Under the pieces are notes generated by a model, which ran no database searches, had not been told where the DNA came from, and was given only the letters and a program-made list of their open reading frames with translations. Shown in pieces: positions 20,722 to 34,503 of a DNA stretch of 64,000 nucleotides. The position numbers and the translations under genes were made by a program. The stretch's first letter is position 1. Each line of letters begins with the position of its first letter. Origin of the DNA: Apium graveolens (lineage: Eukaryota > Streptophyta > Magnoliopsida > Apiales > Apiaceae); contig NC_133652.1 of the NCBI RefSeq assembly GCF_009905375.1, forward strand, positions 22,249,339 to 22,313,338, in the 5' to 3' direction.

Positions 20722-23700
20722 ATGGCAAATGCATTTGGATTGGTTGCATCTCCAGTTCAGACTTTGAGAGGCAGTAATTATGCATGTTCAAGTGTATATC
20801 GATATCGATCCCGGGTTTGTTTCAGTGAGGTCATTTCTACCAGGGTGCACTGTTCCAGCAATATTGAAGGTGCTGAGAAAGTTGGGGATGGAGTTGCTTC
20901 TTCTGAATCTCGCGTGCCGAGGTACATTTAATTTTCTAGAGTTTTTCATTAGTTGTCTCTTCTTCTTTTTTTCTTATAATGTGATTTGTTTGTGAAAGTT
21001 AATGTTTTGGTACGGTTCGAGATGTGTTGTTACTTGTTATTGTTGTCTACTAATACCAACCGTAATGTGAGTAAAACCAAACTCGATTATCAATAGACAA
21101 TGATTAATTGCCCGGAAATGAAATGACACCACTTGGTAAACCCGAACTGGAAATGACTTTTTAGCAATTTCATATTCTTTCAAGCTTGTATTTTCAATTT
21201 TACGATATTTTAAAAGGTTTTAGAAAAACACAAAATTGACATGTTTACCAACACGACTAGAAACCTGAAATTGCCAGTTTTAGTCGGAAGGCAAACTTTA
21301 ATCGACTCATACAAGTTGTGACTAACTATGGTTGGTTTTAGTTGTGAATTCATGTGCAATTGTATTTTTTAGAATAGCAGAACTAATTTTTAAGTATATG
21401 AATTTTTATTGGTTGATTGTGTTTTCTGCAAGTTTCAATTTGTCCTGTTTCTCCCTAGCATGAGGCTGATTAAGATTTGATAATGTGAAATAGAGTATCT
21501 ATTAGACCATAATGGTTTTAACTAAGAATATAATTGTTTACAGGCTAGTCAGTAAAGGTTGCAAACTAGTAGGATGTGGTTCTGCAGTACCAGCCCTACA
21601 AGTTTCGAATGACGATCTTGCAAAACTGGTTGATACTAATGATGAATGGATATCTGTTCGCACTGGAATACGCAATCGGCGAGTTCTTTCAGGTAGAATT
21701 TATTTTTTCTTGTATGATGCTTATAGGAATTACTAGATGAAGTACTCTGGTACTATCATTGGTTTTGCAGTAAGGCACTGTTGTTTTTCTTGCTATCAAT
21801 GTGTCCTGCGACCTCGACTCTGGAGCCTACTGGACTGGAACAGTTGTAAAAGAGAATTTTAGTGAAATTTTTGCATATTCCCTGAAACAACTTTGAAACT
21901 CTAGAAACACTTGAAAAACATTTTTGTTCTCACAACAGTGTAATTTTTATTTTTGAAAAAAGAACTGTTTTACCAAGAGTAAAACTATAATCTATTACAT
22001 ATCCAAACCTGTAGCAGTGAATTAACCATGCCCTGATTCTCATCTCAATATTCTAGTTATACAGCCAAACTAGGTAATCCTTAGTCAGCTTTCATGTTTT
22101 CTTTCTGTAGTGGAGCAGATTCGACCTAATAGGCATATACGTTAGTTTTCTGGCTTAATGTAGCCATCCATCACAGGATATTTTGTTTTGTCTGTTACCA
22201 GGTTCTAAGTTTATACTTTATACTTAAAATTTGATATTGGAACTCTCTAAAACTTTGATATGGTCTTGAGAGGTGCTATATTTAAATTAATTACTCATAT
22301 TTTGGTTTTGAGCATGTAGTGAGATCATTAATTATTGGAAAGGTATTTGTGCTCTTAGATCTTGGTCAGTTGTCTTTATTTCTATATTGCTTCGAGAAAA
22401 AGTATACCAGCTTTAAGCTTCATCTATATGTTATCAGTCTGAAACACGCATTTCACAGGCACTGATAGCTTGACAGCACTGGCTGCACAGGCAGCAAAAA
22501 AAGCTCTAGAAATGGCAAAGGTTGATCCTGATGATGTGGATCTAGTCTTGATGTGCACATCGACTCCGGAAGATCTATTTGGCAGTGCTCCTCAGGTACC
22601 TGTTTTAAGATTGTTAAGCATTCAAGATGTTGGTTTAGGGTAGGAAGTGCTTTGTCTTGTTGAAGCCAATGGTTTTTTATTTAACATACTGACCTTGTCT
22701 ATCATACTCAGCACTGCAATGTAGTTAGACATGAACTATAATAGGACATTTACCTGATTTTTTGTTTAAAATACATAAGAGTAAATGAAATAGCCCCGTG
22801 ACAGATGTGATTGTGATGTGAGTAAATATTTAAATGGCTGTAAGCTAGAAAGAATGTTGCTTCTAGTATGTTGAAAGAGACACCAATCTATTTAGCTGAT
22901 ACAACTGCAAATATATTAGGATGATGAGATATATCCAAATTATTAAGCTTGAATATGGGTCATCACAAGATCATCATTCTGATCACTAGTACCAATTCAT
23001 TCTCTGTATACAAGGATTATATCTTGAAAATGTGAATTAGAGTATCGAAGGATGTTTCACCTATTTCCTTGGTCTTCATCACTCCCGTAAGAGTGTCATT
23101 ATCACTAAACAGAAATCAGACTTTGATGCTTGAATTTATGTTAATTGTCTATCCAAAAAATATATATATTTTTGGAAGTTGAGAGTATGATTAATAGAAT
23201 CTGGTATATTATTTAATGATATATTATACTATGGAGTATGGACTATCAAAGAAAAATTAGTGATTTAGTGATTTGTTATTATGTGGAGATATCAGGCTAC
23301 TTGGATCTATTGTAGTCTTCCCCTTAGTCTGGTCTTGTGAGTATGTAAAAATTGTTCTTGTCATCCTCTTGAGGACTGAGGGAATACTATGTGGTAAGAT
23401 GGTGGTTTATGATTTCAATCATTCCTAAATTGGTTAATGATTTGGTTACAGAGAGTTTCTTGCATTAAAGCACTCGTCTGAAACTTTCTTATTTAAAGAA
23501 AACTTCGAACTATGTTGTCTTATTTTCATAGAAATTTGCTTTTGTTTCTTATAACTTTAACATTCATCATAGTCTTTTCAATATTTATTCTCGATTCGTG
23601 GTTATTTTTGTGTTGTTTGACACTTCAGTATGAGTCATTTTTTTTAAGAAAGATTTTATTTGAATTGATTGGTGAATCCAGTAGATGTACTGCTTCCTTA

Positions 23701-25008
23701 ACCAAATGAATTCTTTGTCAACCATAATAATCACAGTAATACAGGCTTTCTTACGTTTCTCTTATAACTAAAATGTCAGATTCCACGGGCGCTCGGCTGC
23801 ACAAAAAATCCACTGGCCTTTGATATTACTGCTGCTTGTAGTGGTTTTATCTTGGGGTTAGTCACAGGCTCTTGCTATATTCGAGGTAAAAATTTATTTA
23901 AATGGCCGTCTTGGTGATAGTTTAAATTGTCAATAATTTGAACCACATCATATATTTTGAACAAGTATCACAACCTAATCTTTTTGCAGCGGCTGGCTTT
24001 AAAAATGTTCTTGTGATTGGTGCTGATTCGCTTTCTCGTTATGTTGATTGGACTGATAGAGGAACATGCATCCTATTTGGAGATGCTGCTGGTGCAGTGC
24101 TGCTGCAGGTAATATACACTGATGTGCAGTCTTAATAATAGTAGTGCCATGGCATAGTAGTTTGGTATGTTAGTAATTCATTAGCATGTTGATCTATGAA
24201 AAACTTCAAATGTTTAATAGATATATAAATGTGGTAAACACTTTATTGCACTATATTAACTTAATAGTCACAACTGCAGGCCTGTGACAGTGAGGATGAT
24301 GGTTTATTTGGTTTTGACGTGCACAGTGATGGCGACGGCCAGAGGTTTGTAATCTTTCCCAATAGAGTTATAAATGTATTTGTGTTTTAAACAGAAAGAA
24401 AGGACTAAAAGTTTTTTTTTTGCAGACATTTAAATGCCGCCATGAAACAAAAGGATATGGAACATGTAGTTGGTTCGAATGGTTCAGCTTTAGGGTTCCC
24501 ACCAAACCGTTCTGCTTACTCATGTATTCAGATGAGTGGTAATGAGGTTTTTCGATTTGCTGTTCGTGCTGTGCCACAGTCAATTGAGTATGCGCTACAG
24601 AATGCTGGTCTTTCTGCATCTAGCATTGATTGGTTACTGCTTCATCAGGTATGCCAATATTTCTGTAACTCGATGAAAGTTTTGAATAACTTTGAAAATC
24701 TTCTGTGTGAGCCTTAAGTATAGATATCCCTTTTCATGTTTGTGTATACAAATTTTCAGAACACATGAATAATTTGTGACATGCAGGCAAATAAGCGGAT
24801 CCTTGATGCAGTTGCCACGCGTTTAGAAGTTCCATCAGAACGTGTCATATCAAACTTAGCAAATTATGGTAACACAAGCGCTGCATCTATTCCATTAGCA
24901 TTGGATGAAGCTGTCCGAAGCGGGAAGGTGCAGCCAGGAGATACTATTGCAACAGCTGGTTTTGGAGCTGGTCTAACATGGGGTTCTGCTATTGTGCGAT
25001 GGGGATGA
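20722..25008 (+). CDS. KAS III: 3-oxoacyl-ACP synthase III, plastid (KAS III, FabH type)
   Basis: Condenses acetyl-CoA with malonyl-ACP, the first step of type II fatty-acid synthesis in plastids. Eight exons join in phase with GT/AG borders: 20722-20921, 21544-21692, 22459-22595, 23780-23885, 23990-24108, 24280-24344, 24426-24648, 24787-25008, giving 406 aa (Arabidopsis KAS III is about 404). Residues 1 to about 65 form a Ser/Arg-rich plastid transit peptide, followed by [24 protein letters not shown] and the [16 protein letters not shown] substrate motif. The Cys-His-Asn triad is present: Cys182 (ITAACSG), His332 (LLLHQ, end of exon 7) and Asn362 (NYGNTSA). [11 protein letters not shown] closes the protein. 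The start is the first ATG of the transit peptide. No damage is seen; it should be functional. No functional partner lies nearby. Confidence 0.96.
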
Positions 25009-27027
25009 AAAACAAGATTTTTCCTTCATAACTCCATATTTTACAACTTTTTCTGGATTCTATTTCTAATTTGAGGAAATTTTAGGTCTCCATTGCATAA
25101 TACGTGAGAGTCGTTTTCTCTTTCTTTTATTTAATTTTGTTTTGATAGAAACTACGAAAACATAAAATTACAGAAAATTTTGAATATGTTGTAAAAGGTG
25201 GAAAGAACATTTTCAATTTGTTTGAAGTGATAACTAAATGTAAAAATGTACACATAATTGAGGTAAATAATACTAATGACTGGTTAAAAAAAATTATACG
25301 TTTCTTTAGGCATTCTGAATCTGCAGAGAAACTGACTGTCTTAAACAGGACAATCTCTGTGGTTCTGTTCTTTCATTGCTAATTTATTAATCTTCTGTAA
25401 TGACCCTTGTCGATTCTCATGTAATGCAGAGTTATGTTTCTATTAGACTGGATAATGTCATATTGTTCCTTGCATATGGATTGTGCCGACAATACATTTG
25501 GTTAATTAAATTTTGATTCAATTATTCGTAGAAATCGCCTTCTACTTCATAAATAGTAGAGATAAGATTCGCGTACATCTTAAATTTGCTCGCGTTTCCT
25601 GCGTAAAAACGTCAAAGTCATGTTACAATCCCAACCAAACATAAAAGTTGAAAATGCTGACTAGGAATCTCAATGATTTGGTATAGTTTGCTGGAGTATC
25701 CTTCCATGTAGTGTGGAATAATTTAAGTAATGCATGTGACTGGTAGGCTACATGTCCACATGATTTTCTTCTTTCATGTGAAACTGCAGCTGGGAACATG
25801 TGTGTTTTGTATTTCTGTCCACTTATTATGTCTTCGCCAATGCAGATCCTATGAAAATTATCAGTATTAGCTAGAGTGTTTCTGATACTAACATTAATAT
25901 TCTATACATTATACATCTTTGCAAATGCTGATCATATCATACAGCAGAAAGAGCTAAAAATAAAATAAAATCGTATAGCTTTATTCAGGAGCAGAACTGG
26001 AGTTCAAAATGTATAAATAGAACTTAGAAGGAGCACAAGTAATAGTGTCTGTATATATGTAAGCATGTGGAAACATGCAAGGGCCATGTATATAAGTTGC
26101 ATTATTGAGCCTACTTGTCACAGGACAGAGAGAGGAAGGAAATAGGTTGCAACTGGTACAAGTGTTTGGTCTCTGAAATTTGTTTGGTTTCAGTATGTGT
26201 ATGTGTGCTTAACCTTTTGGTCAAGGGACAATATCAAATGGTAAAGTAGACTGTTCAACAATGGGAGATGGATGATACTGGATTCAACTCATTTCACTAA
26301 TTGTAGCCACATGCATTTCCTAACATCTGCAAATCATGAGACTAATAGCCTTATTCTCTTCAATCATAGTTTGGTAATAGAAACTGACATACAAGCAATG
26401 TGATAACATGACTCCATCTATTCACTCCAATCATAGTGTTTTTCGATTAGGGTTATCGCAATTTTTAACCACCGGTATAATTAACCAAGTTGGAAGAAAT
26501 TTCATAATAAAACACTATGCAAATAATTGAATGAGACGGAGGGAGCGGGTAGTATAAACGAGGAAGTCAACTCGGTACTTATTTTCACCACTGGTATAAT
26601 TTTTTGGATAAAAAATCTCAATTTTAAGAAAATGACAAATGTCATGAGATGGAGAAGCTAACTGGGGAAACTAGAATGAATTATTGTCACGAGCTGTTGG
26701 TAGACACGTACAACTAACGGAGGAATATAGTATTCAATTATTGCCAAATGGCCAAAAAAAAAGTTTCTCTTTTTTCACTGATTAAATCGTGGATTTGTAA
26801 TCCTGTGGTGCTTGATGTGCCACATCTTCTGCCAGCTCGATCAACCCGTCCTGTTTACATTCAAGTATGACTGCAATTATTGGAGTTTGGTCGGGAGTAA
26901 GATAAAACTCGGTTATCAGTTGTCACTGCCCCGGTTAAGTTAGTTAACCAGTACACCGGGTTATCCGAGGCTCTGTCCTTAAAATTTAAAAATAAAGAGG
27001 TTACTGGAGTTGGGAGGACCTGGGGAC
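25009..27027. other. KAS III 3' flank and intergenic DNA
   Basis: No gene seen. The 3' UTR of KAS III probably lies in the first 300-400 bp (an AATTTGAGG/TTATTTAATTTTG-rich region), but no single poly(A) signal stands out. At 26520-26555 the sequence TTGAATGAGACGGAGGGAGC is, in reverse complement, a typical Stowaway-like MITE end. A possible partner end (ACTCCATCTATTCACTCC) lies near 26411, so a small degraded MITE may occupy about 26409-26555. Confidence 0.4.
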
Positions 27028-27716
27028 CAGAGATGCAAAAAATTCATTGGACATGATTTTATTGGGAATTTGAAAAATTCGATTCTTTTGAAATGGATCA
27101 GGTCGGGTTTTTTTTAAAAATCGAACCGGGCCGGATGGGCTTTCTAAGAAATATAAGGTATATATTAGGCCCGCGGCCCGGGCCGGATCGGGCCGAATTT
27201 AGTTTTATCTGGATTTTTTATTTATATTTTTAAAATTATTTTAATATTTTATAACTTAAAGTATGAGTAGTTTAAATATCGTAGAAAATAATATCTTGAT
27301 ATATCATAAAGAGTAGTCTAGACAACCGAAATAAATAATTATTTTTTGATATAATATATAAATTATCATATATACCTTAATTGCTTCTAATATTATAATA
27401 TAATATTTTAAAAATTATAAAAATTATTTTATATTTTCAAATTTTATATAAAAAAATAATTTTTTAATAGGGCTTTTCAAAATGCCTAACCGGACCTTTA
27501 TCCGGGCTTTTTTAAATCCGAACTTTTATCCTGGATTTGTTAAATCCGGGCTTTTATCCGAATTTTTCGGGTTTCGGGTCGGGCCGGATTTTCAAGAAAA
27601 GGAAGGTCCATTTAAGGTTTGCGGGACGGGCCGAACTGGGCCGGGTTTTTTTCCAAATCGGGTTTTTTGAGTTTTTTCCGGATCGGATTTTAGGTTTCGA
27701 GTTTTTTGAACATCTG
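27028..27716. mobile_element. hAT-like non-autonomous element with GGGCC/CCGG-rich ends
   Basis: The left end CAGAGATGCAAAAAATTC and the reverse complement of the right end (CAGATGTTCAAAAAACTC) match as short inverted termini of the CAGRSATG type common in hAT elements. Subterminal regions on both sides carry repeated GGGCCGGATCGGGCC and CCGGGCTTTT / TCGGGTTT motifs; the middle is AT-rich. No 8-bp target duplication is evident. The open frames inside (such as 27482-27670) are by-products of the repeats. Confidence 0.5.
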
Positions 27717-28508
27717 TACGCTAGACTCCAATGTAAAAAAAATGTAGTTAATAAATTTACACTTTTGAATCAGAATTACATATGTTTATCACAAGAATAA
27801 GAGATTCATCAAAATGATTCAGATTTCAATTAAGTATTAATAATATTTGTTGATAACTGGCGCTAATAACTGACCTAGATTAAATATTAATATTAGTTTA
27901 TTAATTTATTAAATTACCGAGATGGATTATGTAAAATATACTTGTATACTGAATGAGCATATGATAAATAATAATTATTTAATTATGTAGTTAGAGTGAA
28001 TGTGAAACCAAAATAAATAAATTATTAATTAACATGTTAAGTGAATTCTTTAATTCTAAATAATATTTTTCAAATTTTGAATTTAAAATAACCATTTTTA
28101 AGAAAAAAATTAAATTTCAAAATGAACAACGTATCTCAAATGAATACACTAGTCTCAATTTTCTTGTAAACAATTTTGCACAAAACAATTTAACAAATTA
28201 TTTACTTACATGAAATTAAAAATATTGAATATATACATACATATTTCTATTAAAATTTAAGTTCCAACCTTCTATTAAAAAGAACCATGATAATTTAAGT
28301 TCGTCATGTGTGTGCTCTATGTATTTTCAACCTTTTATTTCATTTATTATTTTGAAATAAAAACCTACTATTGTTTAGTTTTCTAATGTAAAATATTGTT
28401 ACTTCAGTAAGAGGGTTATAGAATGATATCAAGGCACGCCCGGAGGAAGGACATCAGATAATTGTCGCAAATAAAATATAGGTGAGAAGTAATTATTAAA
28501 ATTAAAAA
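27717..28508. other. AT-rich intergenic DNA, nothing recognised
   Basis: No coding, RNA or repeat feature could be supported. Confidence 0.5.
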
Positions 28509-29332
28509 AGTAAATTATAGAGGGGTTACCGCATTTTACATCGATTTTCAAAATAGTTTCCAAATTTTCAAAATAATGGCCAACTTTTTATTCCACCTTT
28601 CAAAAAAATGGCTGACGTCAACTTTCTTTAAGTGTTCACCGTTAAATAATATATTTAAAGCGTAAATTACAGAATGGTGGCTGTTCTTCATACTTATTTT
28701 CAAAATAGTGGTTAAACTTTTATAAATCGTTAAAAAAATCACCTTTTAAAAGAATGGTTTCCTCGAATTGCTACACGGACTCACATCTTTATCGTCACGA
28801 AAAAACATATGACATCGCTAAATAAATAGGTACAAATAAAACTTAAATAATTATCAATTTTTTCACTTCTTCTAATTTAATCAAGTTCCCGACTTCTATA
28901 TTTTTTCAACCTCCTCACACAAAAATATGAATTAAAAATTTAGCAAAAATATATAGAAGGATATCCACCTATTGAAAAAACTTATAACCAAAGTGATAAT
29001 AATTTGTTAATCGATACCTAATATTAGGATCAATCTAGGAAAAAATTTAGGAAAACTCTTTAAAACTCTTTCTACAATAAAAATTTAAAAATGTCATTAT
29101 TTAAAAAAATTAAAAATGTAGCCCAATTAAAAAAATAAGTGTGAAATATGGTCACCGATATATAATTTACATTTTAAATATATTAGTTAACGGAGAATAC
29201 TTAACAGGAGTTGACGACATTCATTTTTTTGAAAGACAGAAAGAAAAATTGGTCACTATTTTAAAATTTTAAAAATTTGACTACTATTTTAGAAATCAGT
29301 GTAAAAATACGGCCAACATTCAGTAATTTACT
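28509..29332. mobile_element. Foldback or MULE-like MITE with inverted repeats of about 170 bp
   Basis: The sequence from 28509 (AGTAAATTATAGAGG...) aligns along about 170 bp with the reverse complement of 29160-29332, sharing lines such as CTTTCAAAAAAATG, GTCGTCAACT or GACGTCAACT, and AATATATTTAAA. A second related copy of the left arm starts near 28661 (GTAAATTACAGAATGG). No ORF and no certain target duplication. The long inverted arms fit a MULE-type or foldback non-autonomous element, or a hairpin that could yield small RNA. Confidence 0.65.
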
Positions 29333-29657
29333 CAAACTAAAATCATTAAATCGAAAAGCCAAAGACGGTGGTCTTCTGCATAATACTTGAGGCCATTTCT
29401 GCTTCTCGGACACCTCTCGGCAATTTCAAAGTGCGGCCCAGGCTAACAATATTGACAATGTTCAATATAATATTAGATTATTTGCCATTAAATAAACATT
29501 ATTTATTAGTAATTAAAACTATCATAGTATCATTATTATATTATGGACTTTGCAGTTTGCCCCGTAATAATAATACATTAATAAAAATCAAAAAGCAAAA
29601 ACATTTTCCACGTTAACATATGCAAGCAGGTGATGAGATCATCATACACACAATGTG
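29333..29657. other. Upstream region of the invertase gene
   Basis: No gene. It probably contains distal promoter sequence of the invertase. No defined element was recognised apart from the TATA box listed next. Confidence 0.4.
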
Positions 29658-29666
29658 TATATATAG
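29658..29666 (+). promoter_or_regulatory. Probable TATA box of the invertase gene
   Basis: ATATATATA-like sequence (TGTATATATAGAGG) about 70 bp upstream of the ATG at 29733. Transcription would start near 29690-29700 and give a short 5' UTR. Position and match are good for a plant TATA box; not otherwise tested. Confidence 0.55.
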
Positions 29667-29732
29667 AGGTTCTTGTAGTAATGTTAATTCATAATACCAC
29701 AAAGCATACATTGATTTATCCACACACTCATA

Positions 29733-32700
29733 ATGGAGGATCCAATCACCAAATCTCAGTACCCATACACTCATCTTCCGGACGGCGAGAATGTACCGTC
29801 GTACGCCGCTCCTCCGGCTGACCAACATAGTCGGCGGCGGTCATTAACGTTTGTTGTTTCCATCAGTGCAATTCTTGCAGTTTGTTTAATAATGAGTACG
29901 ATGTTTTTGTTTCCAACTAGCGATTACGGGGCTGTAGAAAAATCAACGGTGTTGCCGGAGGAGACAGTGGAGGTGGAGCCACGTGGGGTGGCGGAAGGAG
30001 TGTCGATGAAGTCGTTCCGGCGGCCGTCATTGGGAGCTGAGCCGCCGGCTAATTATCCATGGAACTCCAATGTGTTGTCTTGGCAAAGAAGTTCTTTCCA
30101 TTTTCAACCAAACCAGAATTGGATGAATGGTAAGTTTGTAATAACCATTCATTGCCTTGTAATAACCATACATACACACATGCATGCATCATAATGTACA
30201 TACACATGCAAATCTATCGGGATCTTGGGTCCTTATTCACATACCAAAATTTAGTATTCTATGCTAAGTTTTTCAATTTCCATGATTCATTTTAAGCTAC
30301 AAATGTGAAAAATTTATCATATTTAAGGTATAAGATATACTCCTGAAAAATGGTATGATAAATATTTTTTCCTGTAGTATTTTATATTCCATTTTTGAAA
30401 ATTTGTTAATTATGCTAATACTTTTTTGTTGCTTAATTAATTAATGGTTTTTCTTTGTGTTTGGCGTGGATGATCTATTTGATTATGGTGCTAAACTGCT
30501 AATGAATATGCTGGACAGATCCTAATGGTAAGTCAATAAACTTTTGTCCCTTACTCTGCAGAAGTTGACATTTGATTTGCTATAATTGAAATTTCCAATA
30601 ATGAGTTTACGTACATATTCATAATCCTAGTCACACTTGACGGGGATTTTGAATCTTATTAGAATCTAGACTCATGTTTTTACCCATCTTTAAAACGCTC
30701 ATGTTTGCTCAATAATGCGACTACTATTCTATATTCACTGCTAATAATTTGTAATATTTTATTCGGATTTTAACTCTTGGCACCAGCACGTTATTAAGAA
30801 GCATTATTGGAAAGATGCGGAGAATAAAGAAGCAATTAATACAGGAAAGCGAATGCTTTTTGCTAATAAAATATTTTTAAGTAGCAATTTTCTTGTTTTA
30901 TTTTCTGTTTTCCTAAAAAGCTGACGGCAATAGTAGTTTAATTTGTACTCAGTCTCGTCTCGTTGATTACAAGAAAAGAGGAGTCGTTAGCTGTTTTAAT
31001 GGTTTATTCACGTGTTAAGCATGTCTCCAACGAAACTGGGGTGTTATTATATTGGAGTAGCTTTATACGTGACCCAGGTTCTGTATCCCATATCAACTAT
31101 ACTTTATCAGACAATTTTTTATTTTTATTTTTCTTTATGAAATCGAATAAAAAATTGCATTAACTGCACAAACTTTCAAATCACTAAAATTTGAGAAAGA
31201 AAGATAAATAAAAATAAATAAAGAAGTTTACAAGTCCGTCGAATAGCATGCAAGACCAATTTCAGTAGGATTTTCAGTAACCTCTTTTAATTAAAATTTA
31301 AGAAAATTGAAACAAGAATCATCTCTCGTCCCTCTCTAGCTAAAATATCAGGAGTGTTAAATACCTGCTCACTACTACTGGGACCCTTTCCGGTCTCCTC
31401 TTTTAATTTTATATTCAATTTATATTCAAATACACGGAAGTAGTGCAATATATATTACATTATTAAATTGACATGTAACATAATATAAATAAATGGATAG
31501 ACATAGAGAAATATCAAGGAGCGTTGGAAACAAAAAAATAATTTTACATCTTAAATGAGTAAGAGTGAATATTAAAATATATTTTATGAGGAGAATGATA
31601 GTTTACACTTGGAACAAGAGTTGCTCTAACAAGTCTTCAAGTCAAATTTATGTATGCTCTAATGTGATGGCTAATGATTTTTTCTCGGCTACTCTTCATT
31701 TTATTTTGAGTATTCCTATCGAACACACTAGAACTTGAACATTTATTTTAAATTGAAATATATATATATTTCAAAATTTTAATAAGTCCGAACATTTGAA
31801 AACCGAATCCGAATAACATATGATCTTTTGTACGTGTTCAAACTCTGACTTTGTTAGATGTTTGAAAATCGACATAGATATCTAAAATAATTGAAAGTGT
31901 AACGTGTTAACAAATTCTAATATCGAATTTCCCCCGACATTGACATTTTTTTTTATCAATTTTAGATCACCACTTGGCACCCGTTGAAGATGTTCTTAAA
32001 TCTGGTTTTTGGATTGAGGTGTGAAAGTCTAATGCTCTATTTTTTAAAACAGGACCTTTATTCTACAAGGGATGGTACCATTTATTCTATCAATACAACC
32101 CGGATGGTGCAATATGGGGCGACAAGATTGTTTGGGGCCATGCAGTTTCCAGCGACTTGATCCACTGGAACCATCTTCCAGTTGCTATGGTCACTGATCA
32201 ATGGTACGATGTTAACGGTGTCTGGACCGGGTCTGCTACAATACTCCCTGATGGTCAGATTGTAATGCTGTACACTGGATCAACCAACGAATCAGTGCAG
32301 GTACAAAATCTTGCATATCCAGCTGACCCATCTGATCCTCTGCTAGTCGAATGGGTCAAGTATCCTGGTAATCCGGTTCTCGTACCACCACCTGGTATCG
32401 ATTTTAAGGACTTCCGTGACCCGACAACTGCATGGCGAACACCTGAGGGCAAGTGGCGTCTTATTATTGGCTCCAAACTTAACAAAACCGGTATTTCATT
32501 GGTTTATGACACGGTGGATTTTAAAAAATTTACTCTTTTAGACGGAGTTCTTCATGCTGTTCATGGCACGGGTATGTGGGAGTGTGTGGACTTTTATCCG
32601 GTTTCAAAATTCGGGGAAAATGGCCTGGACACGTCATTTAATGGGAATGGAGTGAAGCATGTTATGAAGGCTAGTCTTGATGACGATAGAAATGATTATT

Positions 32701-34503
32701 ATGCAATTGGAACTTATGATTCGGTTTTGGGGACATGGGTGCCGGATAATCCAGAGTTGGATGTTGGTATTGGACTGAGGTACGATTACGGCATATACTA
32801 TGCTTCAAAAACATTTTATGATTCAAACAAGAAGAGGAGAGTGTTGTGGAGTTGGATCAAAGAAACTGATAGTGAAATCAGTGATGTGAGAAAGGGTTGG
32901 GCATCAGTGCAGGTACATTTCAATCTACAATACGTGATACTTTGTTCTGGCTATACTGACTTACTTGTATGTGCAGTGACATTTGTATAGCAATGAAAAT
33001 TTCGTATAACTTTTAGTACAAGATGATTTGTTATTTAGAAATCGGCCTTGTAGAACAGCTGAAAGCAATATTAACACAAAACCATTAATGTTCATATTGC
33101 TCAATTTTCAGGGCATTCCAAGGACGATATTGTTTGATCACAAAACTGGCAGCAATTTACTTCAATGGCCTGTCGAAGAGGTTAACAAGTTAAGATCAAA
33201 CAAAACCGTATTTGAGAATGTGGAGATTAACGCTGGGGCAGTTGTGCCACTTGAAATCAGCTCAGGAAGTCAGGTTTGTACACTTCATGTTGATGGCGTA
33301 ACTGAAAATTGTTGTTGCACATTATTTTACTAGTTTGGCTAATGATGTTCACTAATAATAGTTTGATGATATATGGCAATACTGCAGTTAGATATTACAG
33401 CTGAATTTGAGGTGGACAAGGAAAGTTTGGAGAGAGTACAAAAAACGAACGAGGTGTATGAATGCAAAAACAGTGGGGGAGCTTCTGGACGAGGAGCGTT
33501 AGGACCATTTGGTTTGTTGATTCTCGCTGATAAAGATCGTTCGGAGCAAACACCCATCTACTTCTACATTGCTAAAGGATCTGATGGAAATCTTAAGACC
33601 TTCTTCTGTGCTGATCATACAAGGTCTGTTTATCATCTCCCTGTTACAACTTTTCTGCGCCTACGAATCTGTTGTTTAAATGTGCATAGCCCGGATGTCA
33701 AGATGGAAAACTTTTGAAAAACAGTTCATGTTGTTTTCTTAACACCTGATTGCTTGATGGAACACTGGTTAGAAATGTTGAGAAATGTCTTCTTTTGCCC
33801 TTTATTTTGTGAAAAGATCAGTGACAATGTTTTCAGAAACTAAACAAGAAAGTTCAGAATTATATTTATATGTTAAACAAACAACAATCATGTACAATAT
33901 ATTATTTGCATACTACACAATGACTAGATTCATAAGATTACTTAAATGTGTTGCTTAATTGTGTAGATCTTCCGAGGCAACCGATGTTGATAAAGAGATT
34001 TATGGCAGTACAGTTCCAGTACTCAGAGGTGAAAAATTAACAGTCCGAATACTGGTAAGTTAATGAATATCACTTTATGATGGCATGTCTTATTAGCCCT
34101 AATGAGCCTTGAACTTAGGAATGCAACTCCCCAACCTGTACTCACTAAAGATAAATTACGCAAGTTGTTCCCAGATTTTTTCAACTCAAAAGATTGTTTC
34201 AAGACTGGCCATAGTTAATCTAAAGAGTCTGAATGTCTGATATGCACTTAAAACGTGCAATTTAAGCATTGACGGATTATATTTGATCTTGATACTCAGG
34301 TGGATCATTCTATTGTGGAGAGCTTCTCACAAGGAGGAAGGACGTGTATAACTTCCAGGGTGTATCCAACAAAAGCCATTTACAGTAATGCTAAGGTTTT
34401 CTTGTTTAATAATGCTACCGAAGCTAAAATCACCGCTTCACTAAATATTTGGCAGATGAACACTGCTCAAAGACAAACTGGTTTTACAAATTTGGTTATG
34501 TAA
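29733..34503 (+). CDS. Vacuolar acid invertase (beta-fructofuranosidase, GH32)
   Basis: Hydrolyses sucrose to glucose and fructose in the vacuole. Seven exons in phase: 29733-30129, 30519-30527, 32053-32912, 33112-33273, 33388-33623, 33967-34054, 34300-34503, giving 651 aa. Exon 2 is the conserved 9-nt mini-exon coding DPN of the NDPNG motif; the nucleophile is Asp133. RDP lies at 257-259. WECVDF (311-316, acid/base Glu312) has Val where cell-wall invertases have Pro, so the enzyme is of the vacuolar type. The N-terminus has the long propeptide of soluble invertases, with a basic RRR before a single membrane anchor (about residues 38-62). The C-terminal beta-sandwich contains ELDITAEF-like and [23 protein letters not shown] segments. 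Intron 2 is about 1.5 kb. The frame is intact throughout; expected to be functional. Confidence 0.97.

Noticed and set aside
27482..27800. Frames with FYPGF/FFPNRVF repeats
   Set aside because: Produced by the repeated CCGG-rich subterminal region of a hAT-like element.
30963..31163. Open frame inside invertase intron 2
   Set aside because: No protein pattern; lies within an intron with good splice sites at both ends.
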